48,961 nucleotides of DNA, taken from the IMG/VR virus record IMGVR_UViG_3300047310_000028, positions 1 through 48,961 of that record; one strand, given 5' to 3'. Source of the stretch: a virus. The notes beneath the pieces were generated by a model, which worked only from the letters and a program-made list of their open reading frames with translations, ran no database searches and was not told the DNA's origin. This document shows, one piece after another, positions 1 to 8,519 of this stretch; the first letter of the stretch is position 1, and each line of letters starts with the position of its first letter. A program made the position numbers and the translations under genes.

Positions 1-11
1 GATGTGATTGA

Positions 12-2861
12 TCAGACCTTCCCGGCCTCCGCTCCTCCTAGCCTCCTCCATCGTCTACAGTCGATCTTCCGAAACCCCTTGCGCATAAGACCCTTGAAAA
101 TGTACCAGTCTCCTATCTTCGCCTTCTCCACAATCGGGACTCCCCACACTTTGTAATTGTGACGATTTATCGTGACACGAATATTCGCCGTATCATCCTC
201 GACCGTCAAGTGAAGAATCAAACTCTGCCCGTTGATTCGCTTCCCATCCCGCTTCTTCACCGCATTGGGGTCATTGAGGTCACGTAAGTCCTTCTCCTTA
301 ATCTTCCCCATGACCAAGAACTCTCCGTCATCGTCTTCCGTAATATTAATCAGGTCTGTGATCGGAGTTCGGATGTTGTACTTCTCCGGGTTCTTCTTTA
401 TGTCTCCCCAACGCTCCGCACACTCAAAGATCGAATCGAATGGAGTTGTTCCGTTGGCTAACTTATTCCGCTGACCGTTCGTCAAAGGCTCACCGCGCTG
501 CCGGCGTGCGATAATATCGTCAGCAGTCTTCTCTCCTATCCCTTTGACGTTGAGCAATCCTCCAATCATCACTCCATCCTTAATCGTCCAGTTTTTCTCC
601 GACAACTCCGGGTCGTAAGCCTTGAACCGGAAACCCTCACGATGCATTTCCCGGAGGAGCGTGGTGCATTGATCTTCGTCTGCCGAACGGAGACAGGCTG
701 TGGCGAACTCTAGCGGGAACCTCGCCTTCAATACCAGCGTCCAATACGATACCATACCATAGGCAACCGCGTGGCTCCGGTTGAAAGACCACGAACCCAT
801 CGTGTTGATATTGTCCCATACCGTTTTCGCATCGTCTTCCTCGACCCCTTGCGCCAAGGCTCCTTCCCGGAATCGCTCCCAGTACTTGTCGAAGAACTCC
901 TTGCCGTAACTCTTCGACATAGCCTTGCGGAGGTCTGACACGTCCTTCCACGAGAGCTTGCCCATTTGGCGTGCGATCTGCATAACCTGTTCCTGATAGA
1001 TGATGATGCCATACGTTAACGCGGTCACTCCTTCTATCGAGGAATGGAGATGCGATGTGTCGGCCTTCCCGGTGCGCCGCTTAATAAACTCGGCAGCTCC
1101 TCCGCTCTCCAGCGGCCCAGGTCGAGCCAGAGCAGTAAGGGATGCGATGTCCTCGAAGTTCTCGACCCGGAGCTGAGCACAGAGAGATTGCAGAGCGTAT
1201 CCTTCAAACTGAAAGATGCCGCTGAACTTTCTATCGTTCAAGACTGCGAACGCATCCTCATCGTTTGTTGGATAGGCCAGCAACTTCTCCTTCGTCCAGC
1301 CAATCTGATCTAGGCAATCCTGAATTACGCTCAGGGTTCGGAGTCCCAGCGCGTCTATCTTCAGCAGGTCGAGCACTTCGGCATCCTGCTTAGTCACTTG
1401 CGCCGCTCCCGTTTTTCTATCCACGGTGCAATATTGCGAGATGTTATTGGCCGTCACAACGATGCCGGCTGCGTGCTGCCCCGAAGACTTGGCGTGATTC
1501 TCGATATGGGCTGCGACCTTGAGCTGTGGGAACTTCTCCAAGGTCTTCCGGCCTATCTCCAGCTCAGCGAACGTATCCATGATACAGAACGCAGCACGAG
1601 CATCGCCGGTGCTCCGCTCGATAATCGCATTGGAGAGGTCTTTCACTTCCCATGTTGGTATGCCTAGGTTCTTCGCTACATCGCCAATCGTGCTCTTGGC
1701 CTTATAGCGGAGCACCGTTCCCAACCTCGCAACGTTCTCGCTGCCATACTTTCCACGGATATATTCAAACACCATATCTCTTCGCGTGTCCGGAAAATCA
1801 ATGTCGATGTCCGGTAAGTCCTTCCGGTTGACATCAATGAACCGCTCGAAGAGGAGCGTGTAAGGTATCGGGTCAATGTCCGTTATCCGTAGCAGGTAGC
1901 AGACCAACGACCCGCAGGAGCTTCCGCGTGCCGGCCCAACCAGCATGTGCTTCTTTGCATAGTCAATAATATCCGCCACCAAATAGAAGTAATCCTCAAA
2001 CTTCTTTTCAGCAATCAGTTCCAGTTCCCTCTTCAGCCTATCCCTATACACCGGCTTGCGGAGGTCGATGCCTCTTACCTTTGCGGCCTTCTCGCACATG
2101 GACTTCAAGCTGGGCATATTCTCGAAGTGAACCATCGGAGCCTTCGGAAGTTCGGCACAGCATAGATCGACAATCTGTTGCTGGTTCAGCAGAGCTTCCT
2201 TCGGAGCCTGTGGCCAGATCATCTGCCATTCACGCCAAGAGAGAAGATGCATAGGCGATGTACGCATCTGACGTTCTCTTCCACTAATTACCTCGTATGT
2301 GCCCTTGTCTTCTAATCTTGGATAGTAGTTGTCCGAGGTCGCAACGACTGGTAACCGGAGTTGCGCGGCCTGAGCTAGGACGTTGATAGGGCTGTTGGGA
2401 TTTATCTCCACATACAAGTTCTCCCGCTTCTTGGGCAACTTAGCCCAGACAGGGTGAGTCCCGGAGAGGAGGAGAATATTGCTGCTGACCTCCGAAAGAA
2501 TGTTGTAGTCGATGCGCGGGTGGTAATAGAAGTTGAGCGGGTCTGTAGAATAGGAAATTAGTTCATACATCTCCTTGAGGCCGGCATCGTTGACCGCAAG
2601 CATGGACATCCAGTTGATGCCTTGCTTCTCCTTCAACTTGGCATCCGCTACAACCGCCAGCTCCGTTCCCAGCAGCGGTTTCCTCCCGGCCTTCTTACAA
2701 GCGGAGGAGAATTGGACGTGACCCCAGCTACCGGACTGGTCACAAATACCCACTGGGCCTTCCGTGGCTTCAAGAACTTTGGCTATGGGGCCAAATACTT
2801 TTCTGAAGGTGAACTCAGTCCGGCATTTCAGGTTGATCATTTTTAGCTGTTCGTTAGCCAT
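12..2861 (-). CDS. dnaE: DnaE-like C-family DNA polymerase (Pol III alpha)
   Basis: Replicative DNA polymerase of the bacterial Pol III alpha family, 949 residues against about 1160 for E. coli DnaE. The catalytic acidic motif PDIDIDF lies at residues 350-356 and the third carboxylate in KIDALGLRTL at about 503. The nucleotide-binding GSS is at 313-315. Towards the C-terminus are a helix-hairpin-helix (GIGEKTADDI) and an OB-fold-like stretch (about 835-945). The N-terminal PHP domain is recognisable (EFTF...KPLLGTE), but the usual metal-binding His-x-His is replaced by Lys-Cys-Arg, so proofreading probably comes from the separate DnaQ-like exonuclease at 4289. The start overlaps the stop of the upstream helicase by 19 bases. 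Function is certain at family level; a processivity partner is not visible. Confidence 0.95.
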   Translation of the reverse strand: MANEQLKMINLKCRTEFTFRKVFGPIAKVLEATEGPVGICDQSGSWGHVQFSSACKKAGRKPLLGTELAVVADAKLKEKQGINWMSMLAVNDAGLKEMYELISYSTDPLNFYYHPRIDYNILSEVSSNILLLSGTHPVWAKLPKKRENLYVEINPNSPINVLAQAAQLRLPVVATSDNYYPRLEDKGTYEVISGRERQMRTSPMHLLSWREWQMIWPQAPKEALLNQQQIVDLCCAELPKAPMVHFENMPSLKSMCEKAAKVRGIDLRKPVYRDRLKRELELIAEKKFEDYFYLVADIIDYAKKHMLVGPARGSSCGSLVCYLLRITDIDPIPYTLLFERFIDVNRKDLPDIDIDFPDTRRDMVFEYIRGKYGSENVARLGTVLRYKAKSTIGDVAKNLGIPTWEVKDLSNAIIERSTGDARAAFCIMDTFAELEIGRKTLEKFPQLKVAAHIENHAKSSGQHAAGIVVTANNISQYCTVDRKTGAAQVTKQDAEVLDLLKIDALGLRTLSVIQDCLDQIGWTKEKLLAYPTNDEDAFAVLNDRKFSGIFQFEGYALQSLCAQLRVENFEDIASLTALARPGPLESGGAAEFIKRRTGKADTSHLHSSIEGVTALTYGIIIYQEQVMQIARQMGKLSWKDVSDLRKAMSKSYGKEFFDKYWERFREGALAQGVEEDDAKTVWDNINTMGSWSFNRSHAVAYGMVSYWTLVLKARFPLEFATACLRSADEDQCTTLLREMHREGFRFKAYDPELSEKNWTIKDGVMIGGLLNVKGIGEKTADDIIARRQRGEPLTNGQRNKLANGTTPFDSIFECAERWGDIKKNPEKYNIRTPITDLINITEDDDGEFLVMGKIKEKDLRDLNDPNAVKKRDGKRINGQSLILHLTVEDDTANIRVTINRHNYKVWGVPIVEKAKIGDWYIFKGLMRKGFRKIDCRRWRRLGGAEAGKV

Positions 2862-4075
2862 GTTAGGTGCTCCTTTGCTCTAGTTACTGCTGTATACAGC
2901 CACCGCTTCCGCATTGCCCTGTTTCCTATTTGCATCTCATCATCTACCAGAACGACCCTGTCCCATTCGGAGCCTTGAGACTTATGGACAGTTATGGCAT
3001 ATCCATAGTCGAACTCCGAGAGCTTCGAGCGGGCAGCCCACGGGTCTTCCTCCGCTCGATCATTGTAGTGAACTTCAAAAGGATAGTGATAACATTTGAG
3101 CTTATAGAGCAGCTCTCCTTCGTACAGAACGTCCATCACAAGCTCTCCCTCATCCGTTACTTCCATGCTGCTCGCAGCGAGGCATTGCATCCCGTTAACA
3201 ATCCCGCCATGAGTGTATTGGTTCTTCAAGCAGATGAGCTTCTCGCCTTCGAGCGGGAACTTACCCTCAAAGCCTCTGACCTTCCGTATGGCTCGATTCA
3301 ATCTGCGCCGCATAAAGTTCATGCCGGTGATAACTTGATCGGCCTTGGATAGCTCCGTTATCGGGTAGCCAGTTTTACAATGCTTGACTATATGAGCATT
3401 CTCTATGTTGGACTCGATTCGTTCTCCGTTCCTAACTCGCATAGAGAGGTTGATGATGGGGTTGTCGAGAGCTTGCCGTTGAATCTCCGATAGCATCGCA
3501 TCCGGCTCTTGCTTGTTAAAATAGCCGGCATCACCAACAGGAGGTAGCTGGCCTGGGTCACCAACGAAGATAACGATGGCCCCTGTGCGATGGAGGTCTT
3601 CTACCATCTTAGCAGTTACCATAGATGCCTCATCGACCATCACAACCCGGCCTCGCTTTATCTCCTTTGCCTCGTTGTCCATGAATGATATCTTTAGATC
3701 GGCAAGCCTCCGCTTCTCTTCCCGGATAGCCTCAATCAACTCCCTAGCTCCCGGATTCGCGGCCAGATGAGCTTCGAGAGCTTCGAGTTGTTTGATATTC
3801 GGCATCACAGGCTTATACAACGCCTTGTGAATGGTGGTGACCGTTGCATTCTTCAACTTCCGCTGAAGCACGCTGGCTGCCTTACCTGTAGGAGCAATAC
3901 AGATAGGAGGAGTGTCGAGACGGTTGATGATCTCTTGAAGGAGCGTGGTCTTACCTGTGCCCGCATAGCCTCCAAGATAGAACATCCAATCATCTACAAA
4001 TGGCCCCTCTCTAGGATTTTCGAGCCAATGCATGATCTTGCTTAATGCTCCTTCTTGCTCGAAAGAAAGTTTCAT
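2843..4075 (-). CDS. RecD/Dda-like SF1B DNA helicase
   Basis: ATP-dependent DNA helicase of superfamily 1B, 410 residues, the size of phage Dda-type helicases. Walker A is GYAGTGKT at residues 36-43. The Walker B DEAS is in VVMVDEASMV, a GDPGQLPPVG motif III follows, and the C-terminal motifs VHKSQGSEWD and YTAVTRAKEHL match the RecD/TraA/Dda pattern. It probably unwinds DNA at the fork or remodels recombination intermediates. The ATG overlaps the TGA of the tiny ORF upstream (ATGA), and its end overlaps the polymerase start, so the three are probably translated in series. No replicative DnaB-type hexameric helicase was seen in the window, which makes this protein a candidate for the fork helicase. 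Confidence 0.93.
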   Translation of the reverse strand: MKLSFEQEGALSKIMHWLENPREGPFVDDWMFYLGGYAGTGKTTLLQEIINRLDTPPICIAPTGKAASVLQRKLKNATVTTIHKALYKPVMPNIKQLEALEAHLAANPGARELIEAIREEKRRLADLKISFMDNEAKEIKRGRVVMVDEASMVTAKMVEDLHRTGAIVIFVGDPGQLPPVGDAGYFNKQEPDAMLSEIQRQALDNPIINLSMRVRNGERIESNIENAHIVKHCKTGYPITELSKADQVITGMNFMRRRLNRAIRKVRGFEGKFPLEGEKLICLKNQYTHGGIVNGMQCLAASSMEVTDEGELVMDVLYEGELLYKLKCYHYPFEVHYNDRAEEDPWAARSKLSEFDYGYAITVHKSQGSEWDRVVLVDDEMQIGNRAMRKRWLYTAVTRAKEHLTWLTNS

Positions 4076-4167
4076 AAGACCTCCGGGTGATCATATAGGC
4101 AACGATCATAGACTAGTTCAAATTTCAATCCCAAATATGTCTCATCATTGGGGTTGTAGTGGATCAT
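4072..4167 (-). CDS. 31-residue hypothetical peptide, coupled to helicase
   Basis: A tiny ORF filling the gap between the exonuclease and the helicase. It starts with ATG preceded by GAGGAG at short spacing, overlaps the TGA of the ORF upstream, and its own TGA overlaps the ATG of the helicase (ATGA at both ends). The peptide begins MIHYNPNDETYLGL and is rich in Tyr and acidic residues. No function is recognised. The tidy overlaps are the main evidence that it is translated; it may serve only to couple translation through the operon. Confidence 0.5.
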   Translation of the reverse strand: MIHYNPNDETYLGLKFELVYDRCLYDHPEVL

Positions 4168-4292
4168 CGCATCTCCTCGGCAGAGTAAGTCTGAACGATT
4201 TGATGGATGCAATTCAGTATTGTTGGATAATCTCCTTGATGCTTTAACAGATACTCTGCAACCAATTTGAAGACAATTCCTGGGACAATCAC
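4164..4292 (-). CDS. 42-residue hypothetical peptide, coupled to exonuclease
   Basis: A short ORF starting with GTG inside the stop of the DnaQ-like exonuclease (GTGA overlap) and ending in a TGA that overlaps the next ATG. The peptide begins MIVPGIVFKLVAEYLLKHQG and looks like a single amphipathic helix followed by a second helical stretch. No family is recognised. It fills a gap of more than 200 bases in an otherwise gap-free operon, and its overlaps at both ends argue for real translation. Confidence 0.5.
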   Translation of the reverse strand: MIVPGIVFKLVAEYLLKHQGDYPTILNCIHQIVQTYSAEEMR

Positions 4293-4981
4293 AGATGGCC
4301 TTCCTTCCTGAGCCACCGGACTACCGTGACCAGCTCCTCGACATCCTTCATAGCTCCGTGGGCTCCCTCGAAGGCCGCACCCTTGAACATCTTAGCTTCG
4401 AGGGTCTTGATGGCTCCGTCTGTTTCCTTCTTCACTTTCAACTTCTCTCCCAGCACTTCGAGAATCGTACACTTGCCGAGAGTCTTGTGCTTGACGAACT
4501 GTCCCGGAGCGAACGCAACCCGTTGTTCGGGAGTCTTGCCGGCTGCGAGCAGGTGAAGATCGGAGAGGCCAAGACGATGCCCCTTGATACCTTCGCTTAT
4601 CTCGACCGTGCAAATGTGACGAATAGGCCACGGGAAGTTTAGCAGCTTACCTATACGGGTCAGAGAATATCGGAGCAACCCGGAGTCATAGGCCATGTTA
4701 TGAGCTACCATCTCCCGCTCTCCCAAGAAGAACTCCGAGAGAGCGGTGTAATGGGCAATGAAAGGTTCCTTACCGTCTATATCGGCCTCCGTTATGCCGG
4801 TGATCTTGGTGAATAGCTCCGGGAGAACGATGCCGGGATGACAAAGGAACTCGTGCCGGCTAACCTCCTTCAACTTGCTGTCCAACTTAATAGCAGCTAG
4901 CTGGACAAGGTGCGGCTGATCGGAAAGCGGCGCAACCTCCGGCTTAAGGAGGTCTGTCCCTTCTGTATCGTAAATGATCAA
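4289..4981 (-). CDS. DnaQ/RNase T-like 3'-5' exonuclease
   Basis: DEDDh-type 3'-5' exonuclease, 230 residues. The first acidic pair is in YDTEGT (residues 4-9), the second Asp in AHNMAYDSGLL, and the His/Asp pair in GHRLGLSDLHLL, in the order expected for DnaQ-family proofreading enzymes. After the nuclease domain there is a short beta-rich segment (about 155-200) that looks SH3/KOW-like. Encoded close to the DnaE-like polymerase, whose PHP domain lacks metal ligands, it is the obvious proofreading subunit. The ATG overlaps the stop of the upstream gene. Confidence 0.88.
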   Translation of the reverse strand: MIIYDTEGTDLLKPEVAPLSDQPHLVQLAAIKLDSKLKEVSRHEFLCHPGIVLPELFTKITGITEADIDGKEPFIAHYTALSEFFLGEREMVAHNMAYDSGLLRYSLTRIGKLLNFPWPIRHICTVEISEGIKGHRLGLSDLHLLAAGKTPEQRVAFAPGQFVKHKTLGKCTILEVLGEKLKVKKETDGAIKTLEAKMFKGAAFEGAHGAMKDVEELVTVVRWLRKEGHL

Positions 4982-5484
4982 GACTCCCTCCTATCTCCGC
5001 AGTTGACGCAAGTTGGTTTGCCGCAGCTATGAATAGTATTTGGTACAACCTTCTTACACCGCCTTGCAAAATGCTCCTTGGCGCAAGGATATTCGTACAC
5101 GTGCTCGCAGACGGTCGCTTTTGGCCCAACTTCCTGAACTGTAGTTACTAGAGGCAACGGAGGGCTAACATCAAACCCTTCAGCCTCCGCATCCAGCTCC
5201 TCTAGCATAAAAGAGTACACTCCCATGTCGTGAGCAGAATCCAGATGGCCCTTCTTAGGGTCTGTGACATAGCGGGACATCTTGGCAATGATCATGTGAA
5301 TAACGCCCATACGATTCCAATGCTCGACCGAATTGATAGTCAAGCCATTAGGAAACAAGGCCATCATTATCTCGCCAAACCGCTTGTAGTTATTGCCATA
5401 TCTCTTATTGCGAACTCGATATGTGCCGGCACCACGCTCCATATTACTGATTGCGTGATGATTCTCTTTTTTATTATCCGTCAT
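4978..5484 (-). CDS. small phage protein, MazG/DUF1599-like plus Cys-rich tail
   Basis: 168 residues from an ATG at 5484 with GGGAG seven bases upstream; the ATG overlaps the TGA of the phosphatase gene. The N-terminal half contains YGNNYKRFGEI and later LDSAHDMGVYSFML. This Tyr-Gly helix followed by an Asp-x-x-x-Asp helix is the pattern of small all-alpha phage proteins of the DUF1599 / nucleotide-modification-associated group, related in style to MazG pyrophosphohydrolases. The C-terminal 45 residues carry several Cys and His residues (CEH, C-x7-C, CGKPTCVNC), probably a zinc site. The family assignment is from memory of the motif and is tentative. Its position beside ThyX and the carbamoyltransferase suggests a nucleotide-metabolism role. 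Confidence 0.6.
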   Translation of the reverse strand: MTDNKKENHHAISNMERGAGTYRVRNKRYGNNYKRFGEIMMALFPNGLTINSVEHWNRMGVIHMIIAKMSRYVTDPKKGHLDSAHDMGVYSFMLEELDAEAEGFDVSPPLPLVTTVQEVGPKATVCEHVYEYPCAKEHFARRCKKVVPNTIHSCGKPTCVNCGDRRES

Positions 5485-5963
5485 CAATATTCTCCCTTCC
5501 CCACTTGAAGACACGGGAGGCCAACGCTCCTCCAGAACTCAACCAGCTTGTCTCGATCTTCTAACACAAGCTCAATGTTGTGGCCCTTTAGATACTTCTC
5601 GTACATATCCCGCTTGACGTCTACATCGCTGCGGAAGTCACCCTCATTCCGCATGAACAGAGCATCGAACGGGACATTATGCCGGCGAAGCCACATTACC
5701 ACCAGCATGTGATACCGCTCTGGAGTTCCGGTTACCAGTACCACCGTCCATTTCCTTTGGGCTGCTAGACGGAGCGTGTTAATAGTCCCAGCCACCGGGA
5801 GGTCTGCCCCTAGCTCTCGATTGAATTGATCCCAGTCCGGCTTGTCTCCTCCCTTGATGAACTTGAGACGGTGAGTGAAGTCCGACAGCGTACCGTGAAT
5901 GTCGGAGACGATTGTTTGCTGCTTGGCCGGCATAAACCGGAGGGTGGCGAGGCCGCTCGTCAT
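5484..5963 (-). CDS. HAD-family phosphatase, Pnkp 3'-phosphatase-like
   Basis: 159 residues resembling the phosphatase half of T4 polynucleotide kinase. It has the nucleophile loop SDIHGTLSD near residue 20, then VTGTPERY (motif II Thr), FMRNEGDFRSD, and near the end VLEDRDKLVEFWR and GLPCLQVGKGEY, which mirror the Pnkp DDR...WR...G..C.QV..G pattern. There is no kinase P-loop, so it is a stand-alone phosphatase. The usual general-acid Asp of the DxD loop is His here (D-I-H), which may weaken or alter the chemistry. Its ATG overlaps the stop of thyX and its stop overlaps the next ATG. Possible roles are end repair of nicked phage DNA or dephosphorylation of a modified nucleotide. Confidence 0.8.
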   Translation of the reverse strand: MTSGLATLRFMPAKQQTIVSDIHGTLSDFTHRLKFIKGGDKPDWDQFNRELGADLPVAGTINTLRLAAQRKWTVVLVTGTPERYHMLVVMWLRRHNVPFDALFMRNEGDFRSDVDVKRDMYEKYLKGHNIELVLEDRDKLVEFWRSVGLPCLQVGKGEY

Positions 5964-6811
5964 TTGGCCTCCTTTGTCATCTGTTTCGGAACGGCCTCGA
6001 ATCGAGTGCCCTCCCAGATGACTTGAATCTCGGAACGGGTTAAGGGTTTTTCATATTGATAGATAACTGCATCAAACTTTTTGTCCCACCGAAGTCCCGT
6101 GTCTGGGTTGAATACTCCAGGTTTGATAGGACACTCTGTGTAATTAGGAAAGCAGCATACTCCGTCAGCGGCACACGCAACACGGATGAATGGCTCTGCC
6201 CATGGATGAATTCCAAGCACAAGGTCACGCATTTTTCTGAAGATAGTTTGATACTCACCCTGTGTTCGGGTACAGAGACGGACACGTGCCATTTCGGACA
6301 ACGTCCTAAGATTGAATTTTCCAATGATGTTTGTTGAAACATTGGTGGGCAATAATCCGCGAGCATCTTGTGGATTAGCTCCGCACGCAACCAGCCGCTC
6401 ATAAAAACCATCGATGGCCTCCATTGCCTGTTGGAATTCATACCCCAATGTATTGAATTCAGTTTCCTCCTTATCCTGAAATGCTTCGGGCATAATGAAA
6501 TCAAACCCGGACATATCGACTGTGCGTTGAGACTGTTGGGCATAATGGCCGGAGCGCGTGCGGACATATTGATGCGTGAAGCCTCTCGATACTCCATCAA
6601 TCGAGAAGACATAGTCGCAGAACTCCCAGCTGGACTTAATTGTCCCCAGCATGTAGTCAAGTTCCTTTTGTTTCTTCTCCTCAGGCCAGTCTCGAATCTC
6701 TTGCATAAGGCCGGCATCCATAGACAGACGTGTCTGTTTTGTGAAGAGCAGAAGCTCACGTGCTTCGTGAGTATGGTTGATCAATGTTACGTTTGGTGTA
6801 ACTGCCTGCAT
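5960..6811 (-). CDS. thyX: divergent ThyX-like flavin-dependent thymidylate synthase
   Basis: 283 residues from the ATG at 6811, which overlaps the TAA of the carbamoyltransferase and has GGGAGG six bases upstream; longer in-frame starts would intrude into that gene. The ThyX signature region is QYVRTRSGHYAQQSQR, where canonical ThyX has RHRxxSxxxxSxR. The His is Thr and the first Ser is His, while the second Ser and last Arg are kept. A second conserved block, ARGLLPTN...FNLRTLSEM...RTQGEY, matches the dUMP- and flavin-binding C-terminal helices. ThyX transfers a methylene from folate to dUMP using FAD. The altered signature, and the neighbours, leave open that it makes a different 5-substituted pyrimidine nucleotide. 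Confidence 0.88.
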   Translation of the reverse strand: MQAVTPNVTLINHTHEARELLLFTKQTRLSMDAGLMQEIRDWPEEKKQKELDYMLGTIKSSWEFCDYVFSIDGVSRGFTHQYVRTRSGHYAQQSQRTVDMSGFDFIMPEAFQDKEETEFNTLGYEFQQAMEAIDGFYERLVACGANPQDARGLLPTNVSTNIIGKFNLRTLSEMARVRLCTRTQGEYQTIFRKMRDLVLGIHPWAEPFIRVACAADGVCCFPNYTECPIKPGVFNPDTGLRWDKKFDAVIYQYEKPLTRSEIQVIWEGTRFEAVPKQMTKEAK

Positions 6812-8490
6812 TAGCGGCCTCCCTTGTAATTTTGGTTGGTGTAGAGGAACCCATTTGCCCAGATGTACTTTGTCCTTCCCCATCGCATCGCTGACTCTAC
6901 ATCCGGGAAGAACCCTGACCCGTTCAAGTTTGCGCTCGTATTACAGAGGAGCGGATAGCTGGAGAGCCTTCGATATTGAGTCAACAATTCGTGGACATTG
7001 AAGTTCTGAGAACGGTTGACGGTTTGGAGACGCGCTGTGTTGTCGAGATGAATTACAGCAGGTATCCTTGTGCGATAAAAGTCTCTGACCTCGTGGTCGA
7101 AGAGCATGTATGGGTCTGGAGTGCCTGGGTCGAATATCTCCTGAGCTTGCTCCTCTAAGCAGATCGGAGCTACTGGCCGGAAGCTCTCCCGCTGCTTGAG
7201 CAGGTTGAGGAGGTCTTTGTTGCTGGCCACAGTAGCAGCGCACAGGATACTCCGATTTCCGAGAGCACGTGGGCCAATCTCTGCCCGTTCGTTCAGAAAC
7301 ACAACAGGCTCCTCCGGCTCACAATAGAAAATACGCGCCAGTTGACGGAGCGTACAGTTGGACGATTCCCACCGCAGTCCATCTATCTCTCCCGGCTTGA
7401 GATGAGGCCCACAGTAGACGTTCCAATCCATAGACCAGTTTCCCAACGTTGCCATCTCGCAAGCAGCCGTTCCAATTGCACTCCCGCAATCATTCGGGAA
7501 CGGAGGCACCCAGACATCCTTGAAGTGACCGCTCCGGCGCAACGCGCTGTTCCATTTGATATTCAATGCGCTGCCGCCGGCAAAGCAAAGATTCGACCCG
7601 AATGGAATGTGATTCTCCGCTCGATTAACCAAGGTCATAGACAACCATTCGTGAATCGTTCGGAGAACATCCGCATCCGAGAGATGGGAGAAATACTCCT
7701 TGACTGTGCGCGCAATCCGTTGCATGAAGCGATGCTCCGGGGTTCCTGTTTGGTTATAGGCAAGACGATTCTCAGGAAGATGACGCTGCAAGACCTCTAC
7801 ATAAGCAGAGTATACATGCGTCATCAACTGGTGATGTTCTTCCCCCAGTGCAATATAAGACATCAACTTGCCTGGCTTGTCATAGCCTCCATACAACTTC
7901 TCTCCGCTCTCTAATCTCCGCTCGACCTCCGGCATCTTATATGGGCCGAAGTAATAACCCATAATACCATAGATGATACCGTACAACTCCATCAAGGAGC
8001 AGACAAACTCGATGCCTCCTTTCGGAGTTACGAGATGGACACGCGGGTTCTGCCCTCCATCCCACGTTATCACATAGGCTGGTTCTCCGGCCTTGGCAAA
8101 CGGAGATGTGGTGTAGGCTCCCATTATGTGACTGGACATGTGAGGGTAGCTTACATACGGAGCTGAGCGGCCCATAATGTGCAGGCCTTCCCGGAACTCC
8201 CGGCGATAGTCGAGGAAGGAAACATCGCCATCATACTCGTGGTAAGGAGCCACCCGGAGGTTGTATCCATTGCGGTCGATCTTCCCGTGCTTCCATCCAT
8301 CTACCACAAATATATCAGGGTCAAAATCGTGATCTACCAGTATCTTGCTAATGGTAGCAAAGTCCGGCATCGTGCTGTAACGCGGATTGTTGTTGAGTTT
8401 CTCGACCTCTACACAGAAGAGCAGCTTGCTGCCCTCTATGCCGGCCACGGCTGCGTCATGTGTGAGCTTAAGTCCGCAGATTTTCTTCAT
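6811..8490 (-). CDS. NodU/CmcH/TobZ-family O-carbamoyltransferase
   Basis: 559 residues with both domains of the family. The N-terminal Kae1-like ATPase domain has GLKLTHDAAV near the start, the metal-binding HxxxH in PHMSSHIMGAY, and TWDGGQ; FAGGSALN follows. The C-terminal YrdC-like part has EIGPRALGNRS, RESFRPVAPICLEE and LLCNTSANLNG. Such enzymes use carbamoyl phosphate and ATP to carbamoylate a hydroxyl. Phage members acting on 5-hydroxymethylcytosine in DNA have been described, which is the basis for proposing a DNA base as substrate here; an antibiotic-like sugar substrate is unlikely in a phage. GGAGG precedes the ATG by seven bases. It is flanked by a flavoprotein and thyX in the same tight operon. 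Confidence 0.92.
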   Translation of the reverse strand: MKKICGLKLTHDAAVAGIEGSKLLFCVEVEKLNNNPRYSTMPDFATISKILVDHDFDPDIFVVDGWKHGKIDRNGYNLRVAPYHEYDGDVSFLDYRREFREGLHIMGRSAPYVSYPHMSSHIMGAYTTSPFAKAGEPAYVITWDGGQNPRVHLVTPKGGIEFVCSLMELYGIIYGIMGYYFGPYKMPEVERRLESGEKLYGGYDKPGKLMSYIALGEEHHQLMTHVYSAYVEVLQRHLPENRLAYNQTGTPEHRFMQRIARTVKEYFSHLSDADVLRTIHEWLSMTLVNRAENHIPFGSNLCFAGGSALNIKWNSALRRSGHFKDVWVPPFPNDCGSAIGTAACEMATLGNWSMDWNVYCGPHLKPGEIDGLRWESSNCTLRQLARIFYCEPEEPVVFLNERAEIGPRALGNRSILCAATVASNKDLLNLLKQRESFRPVAPICLEEQAQEIFDPGTPDPYMLFDHEVRDFYRTRIPAVIHLDNTARLQTVNRSQNFNVHELLTQYRRLSSYPLLCNTSANLNGSGFFPDVESAMRWGRTKYIWANGFLYTNQNYKGGR

Positions 8491-8519
8491 GATGGGCCTC
8501 CATCTGGCTTTGAATTTTG

